A stretch of DNA of 64,000 nt from Selaginella tamariscina (lineage: Eukaryota > Streptophyta > Lycopodiopsida > Selaginellales > Selaginellaceae): positions 124,001 to 188,000 of the forward strand of contig PUQB01000244.1 in assembly GCA_003024785.1 (NCBI GenBank), read 5' to 3'. The notes under the pieces were generated by a model. That model did not search any database and had not been told where the DNA came from. It saw only the letters and a program-made list of their open reading frames with translations. This document shows, piece by piece, positions 9,500-18,910 of the stretch. The translations under genes were made by a program, and so were the position numbers. Each line of letters begins with the position of its first letter. Within the stretch, counting starts at the first letter, position 1.

Positions 9500-12169
9500 G
9501 CATTAGGTTAGGGTTTGTAAATGGCGGCGGCTCCTCGGCGAGCAGCAGCGCGGCGGCTGTGCAGGCGACTAATGATGATGCATCGCCAGCAAATTGTATG
9601 TGTGTGTATGTGTGTACGATGTGTATTTGCATGTATATGTTTGTGCATATGTGTGTATTGAGGTGTCTCTGATGAGATAAATTATACAACTTTCGTTCTA
9701 CTGAGCACCTGATGGTGTATGTAGAAATTGAGACCTGAACTGAAGAGATTTTTGTATTGCGCATCAGTAGAACATATATTCTATGGGCTTGGCTTTTTGG
9801 GTTCGATTATGATGATATCAAATCACATCCAACACTTGGACTGATTAATCTGTGATGGTATTCTGCAATTCTGAATCAACCCTGTATATAATTTTACGTT
9901 GTTTAGTATTGTATAAGTAGACATGTTATGAGAGAGAAACACTGCTTATGTCATTGTATATAGATATATCAGATGATGATGCAGTAATAACATCTTAGGA
10001 CACCTTCCTACATGGCTAGTTTGCCATGGATGAGAGTTAAACTGTTCCTGATGGTATAAACCATATGTATTTTGGATATCTCGAATGATGATTACCATTA
10101 TGAACGCTGAATGGTTATGCCATTTTGTGGATAATTTTGGAGACCTGAACTGACGGGATATAATCAGATGATGTAGTTTATATGCATTAGGAACTCGATC
10201 ATAAAAACATTATCTGAATGGCTATTTCATCGTGTGGAGACCTGAACTGATGAGTGGTAACTTTGATCAAATGATGAGACAGTAAAAACATCTTAGGACA
10301 CCTTCTTACATGGCTACTCTGCCATGAATGAGAGTTAAATTGTTTCTGATGATATCAACCGTTTGGCTCGATGATTAAAATAGTATATACGCTATACTGA
10401 TTAGCTGCTGATTCATTTTTTAATGAGAGCCTTTGCATAATTATAACTAATGTTCATCTGTTAATTTATTAATTATGGTTTCTAATCAGATCCTGTGTGA
10501 AGAAAGGCTACATGAAGGACAATTATGTGCATCTCTTTGTGAGAAGGCCTGTTAAACGTTCTCCACTAATCAATAGAGGTAGTTTTCTATTAGTAAATGA
10601 TTTAGTTTATTGTTTTTGTAGTGTGACTAGCTTTTCTATGCCAGGATATTATGCTCGGTGGGCTGCAATTCGCCACTTATTAATGCAGTTTCTGTCTACT
10701 ACATCCAGGAAGCAGATATTATCTGTGGGAGCTGGTTTTCGATACAACGTTTTTTCAACTAAAGGTGAGTGTTCTATTGATCTAAGTAGTGTGTTTCATG
10801 CATTATTAATAATGTTATGCTGGTCATTAACATAGGATGAAGGAAAAGCACCGGATTGTTTGTGGAACTAGACTTTCTAGAGGTGAGAATCCTTGATAAA
10901 CTGCATGCATATGCAGATACTTATACATACACGTATATATTCCACGCTTAACTTCTACAAATTTATTTGTTCTGGATGATGCAGGTCACGAGAAAAAATC
11001 GGTCATCCTTGGTTCCTGCGATGAAATGAAGAGACACCTGGGCTCTACCTCAACAATAATTCCTGGTATATATATCTTAGGTGTATATGTGTTTGTGTTT
11101 GTGTGTTTATGTATGTATATGTATGGATGGAGTTTCTGCAATGTGTTTGTTTATATTATGCGTTTCCGTTTTGTTGTTGAGTGTCTGCGATTGTGTGCTT
11201 GATATGTACAATTGCAGGGCTTTACGTAGGATCGTAATGCAGAGAAAGGAGAAATAATCAGTGAAAGTTACAAGCTATTTCCTTGTGATCTGCGAGATAC
11301 TCAGAATTTGGATGCTATTTTGAGAAAGCGGGCCTTGACACTTCGTAAGAGTGTGTGCGTGTGTGGGGTGTAAGATTGTGTGCGTGTGGGATGTTTATTT
11401 GTTTTTACTGAATTGTATTTATGTTTTCAGATTGCCAACGTTAATACTTGGGGAGTGTGTTCTGATATACATGGATCCAGATGACAGTCGTAGTCTTCTT
11501 CAATGGACTGCCGACAAGTTTTCTACTGCAGTATTTGTTTTGTACGAACAGGTATATTTATACCAATTTATACACGATATGACACATTAAATTGTTTATT
11601 TTTTAACACTTCGTTGTTTAGGTTCACGCTGAGGATGCTTTTGGACAACAAATGATAAGAAATCTCGAGGTACTTATCTAATCTTCTTTTTGTTATTTTT
11701 GTATTGTGTATTTATTTTGTTATACGGTTTTGTCAGAGTCGAGGTTGTCCTTTGCTAGGAATATTTGACACCTCCACCTTGGAGGCTAAGAAGAAGCGCT
11801 TCTTGGAGACGGGCTGGAAGGTATATTTATATAAATTCAATATATACATATGCATATACATGTATGTATATTATACATATGACATGCAGTTATTGAAAGT
11901 TTTCTAAGCTGTTTTGGTTATGCAGAGATCAGTAGCGTTGGACATGGATGAAATCTACAATCATCGTATAGATCCTGTGGAGAGAAGAAGGTATAATTTT
12001 TGTTCATGTAATTAACTAATTAGTATAGTATATATTAACTTCTTTGCTTTACAGAGTTGAGAGATTGGAAATATTTGATGAGTTTGAAGAGTGGCACATT
12101 ATGCAGGCTCATTACTGTGTGGCATATGGCGTTACCGATGACAGTGTATGTCTATGTGTGTGTGTGTCT

Positions 12170-12218
<49 letters not shown>

Positions 12219-12305
12219 TATGTATAAGAGACTACGAATACAAATGTGTTTATAATATATGTATTCAATGCAGGAATATTCGACAATTTTGGTTTTGGTA
12301 GTTGA
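9500..12305 (+). CDS. LCMT1: Leucine carboxyl methyltransferase 1 (PP2A C-terminal methylation)
   Basis: The product would methylate the C-terminal Leu of the PP2A catalytic subunit using SAM. Exon 1 (about 9520-9600) encodes AAAVQATNDDASPAN. Further exons: 10490-10578 (KKGYMKDNYVHLFVRRP), 10645-10764 (SAM site region, QILSVGAGF), about 10834-10881, 10985-11065, about 11219-11350, 11431-11551 (LPTLILGECVLIYMDPD), 11622-11669 (AFGQQMIRNLE), 11737-11820, 11926-11990, 12055-12146 (LEIFDEFEEWHIMQAHYCV), 12274-12305 (GIFDNFGFGS, stop). Order and splice sites match LCMT1. At least five single-base or small frameshifts occur, mostly at homopolymers (about 10738, 10857, 11228, 11327, 12145), and no in-frame ATG is seen before the exon 1 frame. 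Either the consensus is faulty or the gene is decaying. The long first intron holds the snoRNA cluster. Confidence 0.85.
9666..9748 (+). ncRNA. Box C/D snoRNA (18S guide, U59/snR54-like)
   Basis: TGATGA (C box) at 9670 and CTGA (D box) at 9740, with TCTC/GAGA terminal pairing. An internal CTGA (D') lies at 9701. The 13 bases CAACTTTCGTTCT before D' are an exact complement of AGAACGAAAGTTG in 18S rRNA. The fifth position before D' points to an A in that stretch, the site known for yeast snR54 and animal U59. The D-box guide GAGACCTGAA recurs in two units downstream. rRNA sequences are from memory. Confidence 0.75.
9799..9882 (+). ncRNA. Box C/D snoRNA with 25S and 5.8S guides
   Basis: C box ATGATGA at 9809 and D box CTGA at 9871 are closed by a strong stem, GGGTT and GAT (9799-9807) with ATC and AACCC (9875-9882). 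D' CTGA is at 9841. ATCCAACACTTGG before D' exactly complements CCAAGTGTTGGAT of 25S rRNA. ATTCTGCAATT before D exactly complements AATTGCAGAAT of 5.8S rRNA, and the fifth base points to a G. Two perfect rRNA matches make this one of the most secure units in the cluster. Confidence 0.82.
9965..10058 (+). ncRNA. Box C/D snoRNA, U15/snR13-like, copy 1
   Basis: C box ATGATGA at 9973, D box CTGA at 10048, terminal stem TATATC/GGTATA. CATCTTAGGACACCT exactly complements AGGTGTCCTAAGATG of 25S rRNA (15 bases), the target region of U15 in animals and snR13 in yeast. The D' box after the guide is degenerate. A close relative lies at 10263-10358. Confidence 0.8.
10077..10160 (+). ncRNA. Box C/D snoRNA (probable 25S guide)
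   Basis: C box ATGATGA at 10085, D' CTGA at 10107, D box CTGA at 10150. A 7-bp terminal stem pairs TATCTCG (10077-10083) with CGGGATA (10154-10160). TGGAGACCTG before D fits CAGGTCTCCA, which I recall from plant 25S rRNA. The target is less certain than for the neighbours. Confidence 0.7.
10193..10255 (+). ncRNA. Degenerate snoRNA, partial copy of the preceding unit
   Basis: It shares CATTAT..CTGAATGG and GGAGACCTGAACTGA with 10077-10160, and ACTC/GAGT can close the ends. Its C box is eroded (GATCATA). It is probably a decayed tandem copy. Confidence 0.45.
10263..10358 (+). ncRNA. Box C/D snoRNA, U15/snR13-like, copy 2
   Basis: C box ATGATGA at 10271, D box CTGA at 10346, stem TTGAT/ATCAA. 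It keeps the CATCTTAGGACACCTT guide of the unit at 9965 exactly, while stems and flanks have diverged. This indicates a retained duplicate, not an assembly repeat. Confidence 0.78.
12172..12215. repeat. TA microsatellite
   Basis: About 20 TA units in the last LCMT1 intron. Confidence 0.95.
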
Positions 12306-12609
12306 AAGCTTTCTAGCTGATTGTATATGAATTGGCCTTTGGAGTTTAATTGATAAATAAAGTATTATATACATACATTTTAGAATTACATATGTAAATA
12401 TTATACATCTTTGGGATGTGTATATGTGACTTGTATATAACCAAAAAAGTGACAAGTAAGTTATATATAAGTACGTATAAGCGTATCTGTACATCCACGT
12501 GGCGTTATTACCAATTGTGACGTGCATTCATATGAATAAGAGAAGTTTTTTTCAGTGTCACTGTAGATAATTTACACACTTGACCCATTCAGTGCACGGT
12601 CGAGAATGT

Positions 12610-12641
<32 letters not shown>

Positions 12642-13276
12642 CGTGTGTGTGTCTATGTAATTAGTTGATGTTTGAGACATTATATCTTATAGATTTAAAA
12701 TATATTTTAATAAATTATTTTATTAAAAATTAATTAAATAACTGTTCATTCATTTAAATTTAATGATTAAGGTAATTCGGATTAATGAATTTATATTCGG
12801 TTTCATGGTGATAATTGATGAAAATACACAAATGAATAAGTGAACAATAATTAAATCTTATCTTGTGATAATAAGAATTCACTTTGTTTTTAAAAGTTTT
12901 ATAAAATTTAAAAAATTAAAACAGCTTATTGAGTTACTAGTAATTAAGAAATGTTTAAGGATTTCCCATAAAATAAAACTTTTAAAATGTACATATTAAC
13001 TTACTTTATTAATAATTTGTATCACTTCGTGAATCACATACGGTATGAAATAATAAATATTATATATTTAATTAACTATTCAATCAAATGGTATAAACAT
13101 ATACAATATGGTTATTTAATGACCTATTATGGCGATACTATATATTACAGTATAATTAATAATGTTTAAATGTGATTTAAGATTTATAATTCATTGAACA
13201 TCATCATTTTGAGCAACACAAAAAATAATAAGTTTTAACTACATAAGACCTCATGCATTCCATATTAAACAACAAT
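12306..13276. other. AT-rich intergenic stretch
   Basis: It lies downstream of LCMT1 and ends at the transposon. It holds a TA microsatellite at about 12605-12625 followed by GT repeats. No gene was recognised. Confidence 0.7.
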
Positions 13277-13629
13277 GGGGCTATTCACACATGAACTTAA
13301 GTTTAAAAATTTGAAGTTACTCATTTAAAATTTTAAGAACTTCATGTTCGCACATATAGAACTTAAGAGCAAACTTAAACATTTAAGTAAAGATTCCCAC
13401 ATACCCTAGTTTTATAATATACATTTTTCAGCTAAAATACAAGTTCATTCACACATCACGTACTTATCATTTGCATAAACAACTTACATTCACATACTTA
13501 TAAAAAAACTTAAAATTCAAATTTTCATTTCCCGGGAGTATTTGAAATATTCAATAAGAACGCAAACAGAGAAAGTCGGTGAGGTTCTCCCGGATGTCCC
13601 TAGCATCCTCCAGCCCTCTTGCAAGTCTT

Positions 13630-14883
13630 CTAGTGGCTCTCCCTCAGCCTGCACAGGATCACCATAATCCACATATGTTTTAAGCCTCTTCCGTTTTTAA
13701 CCTCCTCTTTCCATGCTTGTATCTCAGCCCGAAGATCGGTTTCACCAACATCAATCAAGAAGTTGTGCAAGATGCAACAACTCTTGATGATGTTCGGGAG
13801 GTACTTCGGACGAATTTTTTGTTTCTGATCCAGACATTTGAACTTCATTTTCAGAAGTCCAAATGCTTGCTCAATAACAATCCGAGCAAGGTGGTGTTGG
13901 AGGTTGAACTCGACTCACCCCTCGTTGGGTGGGGAGCTGTGACAACTTTACAACTTACGTAAATAAAAATCAAACAACACTTACTGTTCATTAGATGTTG
14001 CTGGAGCTGGTAACCTTTATCTCCCACCAGGTAAGGCTCGATCCTCTCATCGAATGCAAGCTCAAGAGGTGCTGTGAGTAGCTGTCTTGCTGCAATCTTG
14101 TTTCTCAGAGTAGAGTTCCGAAAAACTCTCATATCATGCACACTCCCTAGAAACGAAAAAAAATATTAAAAAGAAAAATAAGAACCTGGTAAAAAAAAAA
14201 AGTATTCACCTGGCCAGCCTGCATACACACTCAAGAACCTCTTTGAGCGTCACACACTCCTTGCATGATCACGGAGTAACGCTGCTTCCGATCGTAATAG
14301 CTCTCACCGTCTGGGCCAGGGACGATTATCTCAAAATGCGTACAATCTATTGCCCCGCAACATTGGGCAACGGGTTCTTGTCACCCTTGAAAGCCGCAGC
14401 TACAGCCTGAACTTCTTCTGTCTGTCTCGGGAATCGAATCTTGTACCCAGGCTCTTGACGATCGCAGCAGTAGTCTCACAAACAATGTCATGTAGATTCA
14501 CCAATTCCAAACTTATCTGAAAGATCCGAGTAGTCTGTGTTCTTGAACAGCTTGTACAAGGTGACTCCCAAGCGAACGTCGATAGGAACTGCTCTCCTCC
14601 ACGTCGTGTCTGCTTGCGGATGTCCTCCTCTAACATACCATAGAGCAAGAAGAAGGTTTTCTTTTCCATCGGAGCTTTCTCTTCCACGTCCAGGCTCATA
14701 ATACTCCATGAAGAACTTGCTCCAAGCTGTGAGGTTCCTGGCTTCACCCACCATAGCCCGGTGCAAAACCTCTTGGCAGCCAAGCTCGGCAAGCTCCGTC
14801 TCATCATCATCTTCACCAGGTAAAGTTGGTAAAGCAGGGCTCTTGTCGTTAGCAATCAATCTGAAAGCTTCAACTACAAGAAC
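13630..14883 (-). CDS. PIF/Harbinger transposase (HARBI1-like DDE nuclease)
   Basis: Pieces in order: an N-terminal region with DVRLGVTLYKLFKNTDY and DKFGIGEST (helix-turn-helix-like, about 14570-14480), AIDCTHFEI (first Asp, about 14350), SVIMQGVCDAQ, HDMRVFRNSTL, VGDKGYQLQQHL (second Asp, about 14030), and IVIEQAFGLLKMKFK (Glu, about 13870), then KYLPNIIKSCCILHNFLID. This is the DDE order of PIF/Harbinger nucleases, which cut and join the element ends. The frame breaks several times: a one-base shift in a G run next to AIDCTH at about 14357, and a break or small intron around 13930-13990. No ATG was settled; the frame is open up to about 14883. As read it is not translatable, though homopolymer errors could account for part of this. 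Confidence 0.8.
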
Positions 14884-15299
14884 CAAAACCTAGCATAAAT
14901 ATGTAAAACATTGCAGTTTTGAAGTGCTCAAAATATCAAACCTGAAAAATGATGAGGCATATTTTGTTCCTTGTCACGCATCAATCACTGTATTCGGTTG
15001 TTCAAGGATCTTCTCATGATCGGGGGCTCACTTGGAGGCTTGGAGGCTCAGGTGATGGCGGCTGAAGTTGTGTTAGCTGGTTTCTCCAACTGCATGTTCA
15101 GGTTGTTGAGGAAGAGGTGATGAAGGCTCCAGGGGGGTGGCTCGGTTTCTTCCTGAAAAATAGCAAGAATAAAATTTTTGATTACTTCCAAAATATATTA
15201 AAAAACAGCAAACAAGTAGACTCGAATAAACAAGCAAAAATCTAGATCCGCTAGAGCTAGAAAATTAAGGAGCAGCTGCACCATTTAAAAAGTTGCACA

Positions 15300-16476
15300 A
15301 GGCCATGGAGATGTTCACAATTGCCCCGGCAAGGCTGGTAGTAGCAGAAGCCTTCTCTTTCTCAGCTTGGCAAATCTCTCGCTGGCATGCAAGGGTCTCC
15401 TGCTGCCATGCCAAACTCAGCTCATTCTAGCTGCAGACAAGGCATTCCCTTCCCTGAGCAGACTACTCATTGTATGCTCTGCCTTCTTGACTTCTTTTTT
15501 CTTCCCTGAGCTCCCAGGCACCTGAGAAGCATCTCCAGGAGCATCATCTCCTTCCGTGGGATCATCCTCATCTTGAACTACATCTGAATCTGCAAGAAAT
15601 GGGGGCTGTTGATGCATCCCTTCCAAGAAAAGCACCCATCGCATCATACATGGCCCGAGGCATCACTGTGTGTTCAAACCAGGAAGAGCTGCCTCGCTTC
15701 AGTCGGATTCAGCCCGAAGTAGTCTGGGTTTCCTGTCTTCGCTGAAAATCTCCAACGCACCTGTAGTCACTCAGCATATTGTGCCATCGACGCTTACACA
15801 TCTTCTGATCGCGATCGTATCCAGCCTCCTTCATCTTTCTTGCCAGCAAGATCCATCGCTGATTCCCACTCAACATAGCCTCTTCACTGCTCCTGTTCCC
15901 AGCGATCTTGGCTAAGTAATCCTCCCTCATGAGGTCAATCAGCACCTGTGTCCTCCCATTTCCAGTTTTTTCCTCGACTTTTTTTGCTGGAGCAGCTGCA
16001 AACCTAGAGGTATCCACAAACTCACCACCATCATCACCCTCGAGAATGTTTTCCTCTTCATCGGGGAGCTCCTCATCATCTTCTGGTCCTCCACATCCTA
16101 ACAAACACCTAACGACTCAAACCAAGCAACCTCTACCCTAAAAGGAATGAGTTCTGAAAATAGCCGAGTCCTTGAAGCGTGGGAGCTCCGTGCCCTCCTC
16201 TAGCTCCACCGTGTTGAGATCCACGACCTGCACCACCGAGCTCCACACTTGGTCCACACCCAGCTCCAGCATACTCAAATCCACGGCCTGCATTGATGCT
16301 CGCTCCAAGCCCAGCTCCTGGGCCGCTAGCTGCCCTCCTCTGCCTCCACGAGTTCCCCCAGATCCAAGGGCCGGTGATCTTCCGGGCGCCATCGGTGATT
16401 CAGCAAACCCTACCAAAAAGTTCTCTTCTTCCTCCTCTAAATTCTCCACTCTTCTTTTATTACCGTCGTCCGCCAT
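15300..16476 (-). CDS. Myb/SANT-like (trihelix-type) protein of the PIF/Harbinger element
   Basis: ATG at 16476 opens MADDGNKRRVENLEEEEEN, an acidic then Gly/Ala-rich leader. The next block (16104-15709) holds acidic runs and then a DNA-binding-like region with VLIDLMREDYLAKI, GNQRWILLARKMKEAGYD and CKRRWHNMLSDY. That is the Trp/Arg pattern of plant Myb/SANT-like proteins that accompany PIF transposases. A third block (15647-15417) holds KKKEVKKAEHTMSSLLREGN and a Gln/Glu-rich helix region. The partner is thought to help bring the transposase to DNA in this family. The joins between blocks (a small intron near 16130 and a shift near 15715) are not settled. Confidence 0.65.
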
Positions 16477-16821
16477 AAACACGGTCCTCAAACCTCACAA
16501 AAAATCCTCTAAATCCTTGCAATTTGCTAAAATTTTTTGCCAGGCCAACACTTGGTGCGAATTATTTCATCAAGAATCATTTTAGAATATTTTTTAGTGA
16601 GTTCAAATTAAAAAAATGACCCCCCACTTCACTTAAAAATTGGTCTAAAAAACTTAAATTTAAGGGAAGTACAAATTTTAAGTACAGATGTGCGAACTTG
16701 GAATACTTAAAAAAAAACTTTAAAAAACGGGTAAGTACGTACTTTAAAATAAAGTGCTTGTGCAAAAAAAAACACTTAAAATGACTTTAATATTAGGATA
16801 AGTTCAAGTGCGAATAGCCCC

Positions 16822-17196
16822 ATATAACATAATATTTTAAAGACATTATTAACTTAAATAATTCAATATTATAAAATTGACAATAGCAAATGTTAAAACA
16901 CGATAATTACTTAATTAAGCAATATACCGCCTCCGCCTTGCAACTTAATGACTAATTTAATTCCACAATGAATGTCTAGATTATAAATCAAATAATAAAT
17001 TAAAATTAATTTTCTGTCAGTATACATTTATTTTGTTAAAATGCATTAGAATTTATAAATTTTGCATTTTAAATGTTGCTACAATTAAAGCAGTAATGTT
17101 TGTGATTAATTAATTATTAATATCATGTATTTTGAAAATATATATATATATATATATTTCCTATGAATTACTTATTAATATTATATGCTAAACAAA
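16822..17196. other. AT-rich intergenic stretch
   Basis: Between the transposon end and the MON2 3' end. It contains a short TA repeat. Nothing else was recognised. Confidence 0.7.
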
Positions 17197-18589
17197 CTAC
17201 AGTAAAAGTTTTATACTATAGAGGTTTACAAAATTAACACTCAGGGAGGGAAAAAAAAAAAAAAAAAAAAACAAAAAGAATTGCAAAAATTTAAAATATA
17301 CGCACCATCTTTCACGTGTCTTCAGGCCGGACAAGTCCAGCTCACGTCCAACTAGTCGAAGTAGTACACTGACGGATTCTCTCACTTTAATGTCTCTGCA
17401 AAATATATGCACCCATACATATACATGCATACAACACATATAGGTGGTGTGTGTGTGAAAAACATAACTATATAGAATATGTATACACATAGATATGTAT
17501 GCATGTGATCGGACATATATTTTTACAGCAAACGCGTGTATATATATCCTCATATACTTACATTATATTTAAGTTGTACGTACAGTATAACATATACATT
17601 TGTTGGCATAAAACTAGTAAAACATTAGAGAGAGACAGAGGGTAAAAGATATAATACTTGACAACGTAGTGACATACACTCACATATGCATATATGTTTA
17701 GCACACAATAGCATACCTTGAAGTGACAAGATCACAGAGGGGAGAGTAAAGCAGAAGTAAGTGAGCACGCTCAGAAGCTCGTGGGAGATCAGACCCGTTA
17801 GAGAGTGTCAAATCCTTGACAAGGGGCACACTCTTGCGAACTTTATTTGCTTGCTCTCCTTTGTTCCTGTATACTGTGTGCGCTTGGAGTGTGAGCTGCA
17901 GCAGCAGTTACTGGATGAAGAACAAGCTTTGTGAGCTCTTCCAGCATTTGTGCATCTCTTCTGTTCTCACCCTCGCCAATGAAGAACCTTCTCCTACATA
18001 AGTAAGATTGTTACACACACACAAAAAAAAACAAAAACAAAAACAAAAAAACTATATACATATACAGATATAAGTCCTACATTCAATCAAGATAAGTTTA
18101 TTAAACAACTAAAGCCATTGAAGGTGTAAATTACACTATCGCATATACAAAGTATGCAGGTATGTACCGTGTTTACATCTCTCTCTCTCTCTCTCTCTCT
18201 AAATATATATGTGTGTGTGCACGCGCGCGCGTGTGTGTGTTCTCACCAGAAAGGCTCTCGTCAAAAGTAAATTGGCGTATGATTATATCGCAGCGTCCCA
18301 CCAAAACGGGCAAAGCCATCGTGCTAATTGCAACTCTTGATTGATTCATCAACCCTTCCTTAGCGCAGCTGTAAATCAATTAGTTAAGTAAACCAAAGAA
18401 GGAAAACAAGTCATAGTGTACTACTCCCTCTCTCTCTCGATAAAACAGGTAATACAATATGGACAATTACATTAAATCTTTTCTTTTTACGTATCTATAT
18501 CTATATATATGCATACACTCCAGTGAACATTTCATTGTACAAAAGAAATGAATTATACATAGTAAAGTATACAAATACGTGTCAGTCAG

Positions 18590-18623
<34 letters not shown>

Positions 18624-18877
18624 ACCGGCATATTTGAAAGAGCTTTTGGAGGCATAACAAGGAGAACCTTCCACAATGGGGTGGAAAAAGAGCAGCACTT
18701 TCCAAAGATAAAGCGGAAGTCCGTGCAGCACAACGATCAATCACGTCTATTAATCTTGCTGTAGAACGTTCTGGAGCATCTTCACAGCTGCCGAATATTC
18801 TCTCGCAGAGAACATCTAGCATGCAAGCTTCCAATTCCTCATCTATACAACCGTTCGTTAATACACATACATATCCA

Positions 18878-18910
<33 letters not shown>

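Larger units (their letters stand above)
13277..16821 (-). mobile_element. PIF/Harbinger DNA transposon
   Basis: The left end GGGGCTATTCACACATGAAC (13277 on) and the reverse complement of the right end GGGGCTATTCGCACTTGAAC (16821 back) match at 18 of the first 20 bases. The two ends also share a subterminal motif GTTCGCACAT. Inside are a HARBI1-like transposase and a Myb/SANT-like protein on the minus strand, the usual two-gene plan of the family. No clean 3-bp TWA target duplication was found (left flank CAACAAT, right flank ATATAAC). The element sits between the 3' ends of LCMT1 and MON2. Confidence 0.88.

Noticed and set aside
9492-9764. Open minus-strand frame over the LCMT1 start
   Set aside because: It mirrors the LCMT1 first exon and runs into GT repeats and a snoRNA; no family likeness.
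9799-9810. GGTTCGA-like tRNA T-loop
   Set aside because: It forms the terminal stem of a C/D snoRNA and no tRNA cloverleaf surrounds it.
9500-12305. LCMT1 as a clear pseudogene
   Set aside because: Its breaks are mostly single-base homopolymer changes, codons and splice sites are well kept, and neighbours show the same pattern; sequence error explains it at least as well.
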